From: Bifidobacterium sp. WK012_4_13
Lineage (GTDB): Bacteria; Actinomycetota; Actinomycetes; Actinomycetales; Bifidobacteriaceae
Length of the DNA stretch: 64,000 bases
Assembly (NCBI RefSeq): GCF_041080835.1
Contig: NZ_CP129683.1
Span: 434,001-498,000 of the forward strand
Reading direction: 5' to 3'
The notes beneath the pieces are model-generated. The model had not been told where the DNA came from and ran no database searches. It saw nothing but the letters and a program-made list of their open reading frames with translations. Positions within the stretch are counted from its first letter, which is position 1, and every line of letters begins with the position of its first letter. Position numbers and translations under genes: made by a program. Below are positions 63,311 through 64,000 of the stretch, one piece after another.

Positions 63311-64000
63311 ATGCATAGTCTCATCCGCATCGATGACTGGTCCGCGGCGGACATTCACGAAGTATTCGGCATGGCCGATGCCTACCAATCCAGGCGTGGG
63401 CCGCGCTTCGAAGGCTCGATCGTGACGTTCTTCCCTTCCACGAGCTTGCGCACTCGCGTGGCCTTTGAAAGAGGCCTGGCGATGATGGGCTTGCAACCAT
63501 CCTGTTTCCGCCGGAGACACTCGACAGGCCCGAGGATCCCGCAGATGTCGTCGGCTTTCTTCAACCGTGGGTGCGCGCTCTGATAGTGCGCCATCCCGAT
63601 ATGAAGAAGATCGAACAGCTGGCAGCGGCATCGGAAGTCCCGGTCATAAACGCGATGACCGACATCAATCATCCATGTGAGATCCTGAGTGACCTTTACT
63701 CCCTGCAACGTGACTACGATATCGAACGATTGCGCTTCGTCTACGTCGGCGCGCGCAGCAACACCCTGCATTCGTGGCAGGAGGCCTCTCGCGCGCTTGG
63801 TCTTGACCTCACCCAGTGCTGCCCCAGCGGCCTTGAAGTTCCGGGAATTCAATGGAAGGAAGACATTCACGAAGCCGTGCGAGACGCCGATGTGATCATG
63901 ACGGACAGGAGCGAATCCCAGGACCCGCGACTTGCGCGCTATCAGATCACCGAACAGCTCTTGGATGAGGCGCCAGCGGGAGCGTTGTTCGACCCATGTC
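63311..64000 (+). pseudogene. Aspartate/ornithine carbamoyltransferase-like gene, frameshifted and cut by the window edge
   Basis: Carbamoyltransferase superfamily. First frame: MHSLIRIDDWSAADIHEVFG then the carbamoyl-phosphate loop F-F-P-S-T-S-L-R-T-R-V-A-F-E and L-A-M-M-G-L-Q-P. At 63497-63499 the frame must change: CAACCATCC reads correctly only if one C is missing, giving I-L-F-P-P-E-T-L onward in another frame to the edge, including D-I-N-H-P-C-E-I-L-S-D. The S-T-S-L-R-T-R and H-P-C forms differ from standard ATCase (H-P-T-Q) and OTCase, so the substrate is open. TATCCT 6 nt before ATG suggests leaderless start. Could be a real pseudogene or a sequencing error. Confidence 0.7.

Noticed and set aside
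1..64000. CRISPR array or defence island
   Set aside because: No regularly spaced repeats with unique spacers and no cas or restriction genes; the tandem arrays have no spacers.

Overview
The window looks like a piece of a bifidobacterial chromosome (family Bifidobacteriaceae, most likely Bifidobacterium; species not resolved). Reasons: moderately high GC, strong GGAGG-type ribosome sites, a tig - clpP1 - clpP2 - clpX block, pflB/pflA as the fermentative pyruvate route, a eukaryote-like NADP isocitrate dehydrogenase, a GH13 alpha-glucosidase under a LacI repressor, and small actinobacterial families (Rv3235-like, DUF3000, GuaB3, DUF3516 helicase, DUF349, YkoE). No rRNA, tRNA, insertion sequence, phage or CRISPR array was seen; this is mostly core chromosome with accessory transport and surface genes.

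Layout. 1-5.0 kb (minus): Rv3235-like protein, acyl-CoA ligase, def, rpsB, tsf (cut by the window edge). 5.2-7.7 kb: divergent guaB3 and icd. 7.9-12.2 kb: a poly-Ser sugar-binding-like lipoprotein, a second acyl-CoA ligase and an exported M23-like protein. 12.6-18.3 kb (plus): livHMGFK branched-chain amino acid uptake operon, whose LivH carries an extra exported Ig-like domain. 18.5-21.4 kb (minus): a diflavin reductase and a TMEM175-type channel. 21.7-25.1 kb (plus): a short His-rich leader ORF, a permease with two permease domains in one chain and its ATPase. 25.3-28.9 kb (minus): four-gene metal ABC operon behind a Fur-family-like operator. 29.3-38.2 kb (minus): GNAT, clpX, clpP2, clpP1, tig, rnd, DUF3000, pflA. 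38.3-46.6 kb (minus): pflB with a CRP/GlxR-like site, a SPOR-like small protein, nadE, oleate hydratase, and a sortase-anchored PAP2 phosphatase. 46.8-48.5 kb (plus): cyclophilin and a Gfo/Idh/MocA oxidoreductase. 48.6-54.8 kb (minus): ykoE with a TPP riboswitch, rarA, DUF3516 helicase, LacI regulator. 55.1-57.1 kb (plus): alpha-glucosidase. 57.1-61.6 kb (minus): PPK2, aspS, hisS. 61.65 kb to the end (plus): DUF349 protein and a frameshifted carbamoyltransferase running off the edge.

How it fits together. Translation and protein quality control (rpsB, tsf, def, tig, ClpP1P2X, aspS, hisS, cyclophilin) dominate. Carbon and energy functions are icd, PFL, alpha-glucosidase and PPK2. Two acyl-CoA ligases plus oleate hydratase suggest handling of exogenous fatty acids. 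Uptake systems cover branched-chain amino acids, a metal, a thiamine precursor and one unknown substrate.

The most interesting signals are regulatory or architectural: a TPP riboswitch whose consensus deviates with an apparent compensating base change, a 15-bp inverted repeat that includes the PPK2 ribosome site, the LivH fusion, the leader ORF with a near-perfect Shine-Dalgarno, a full CRP-consensus palindrome before pflB, and the single-base frameshift in the terminal carbamoyltransferase. No clearly new multi-gene system was found.
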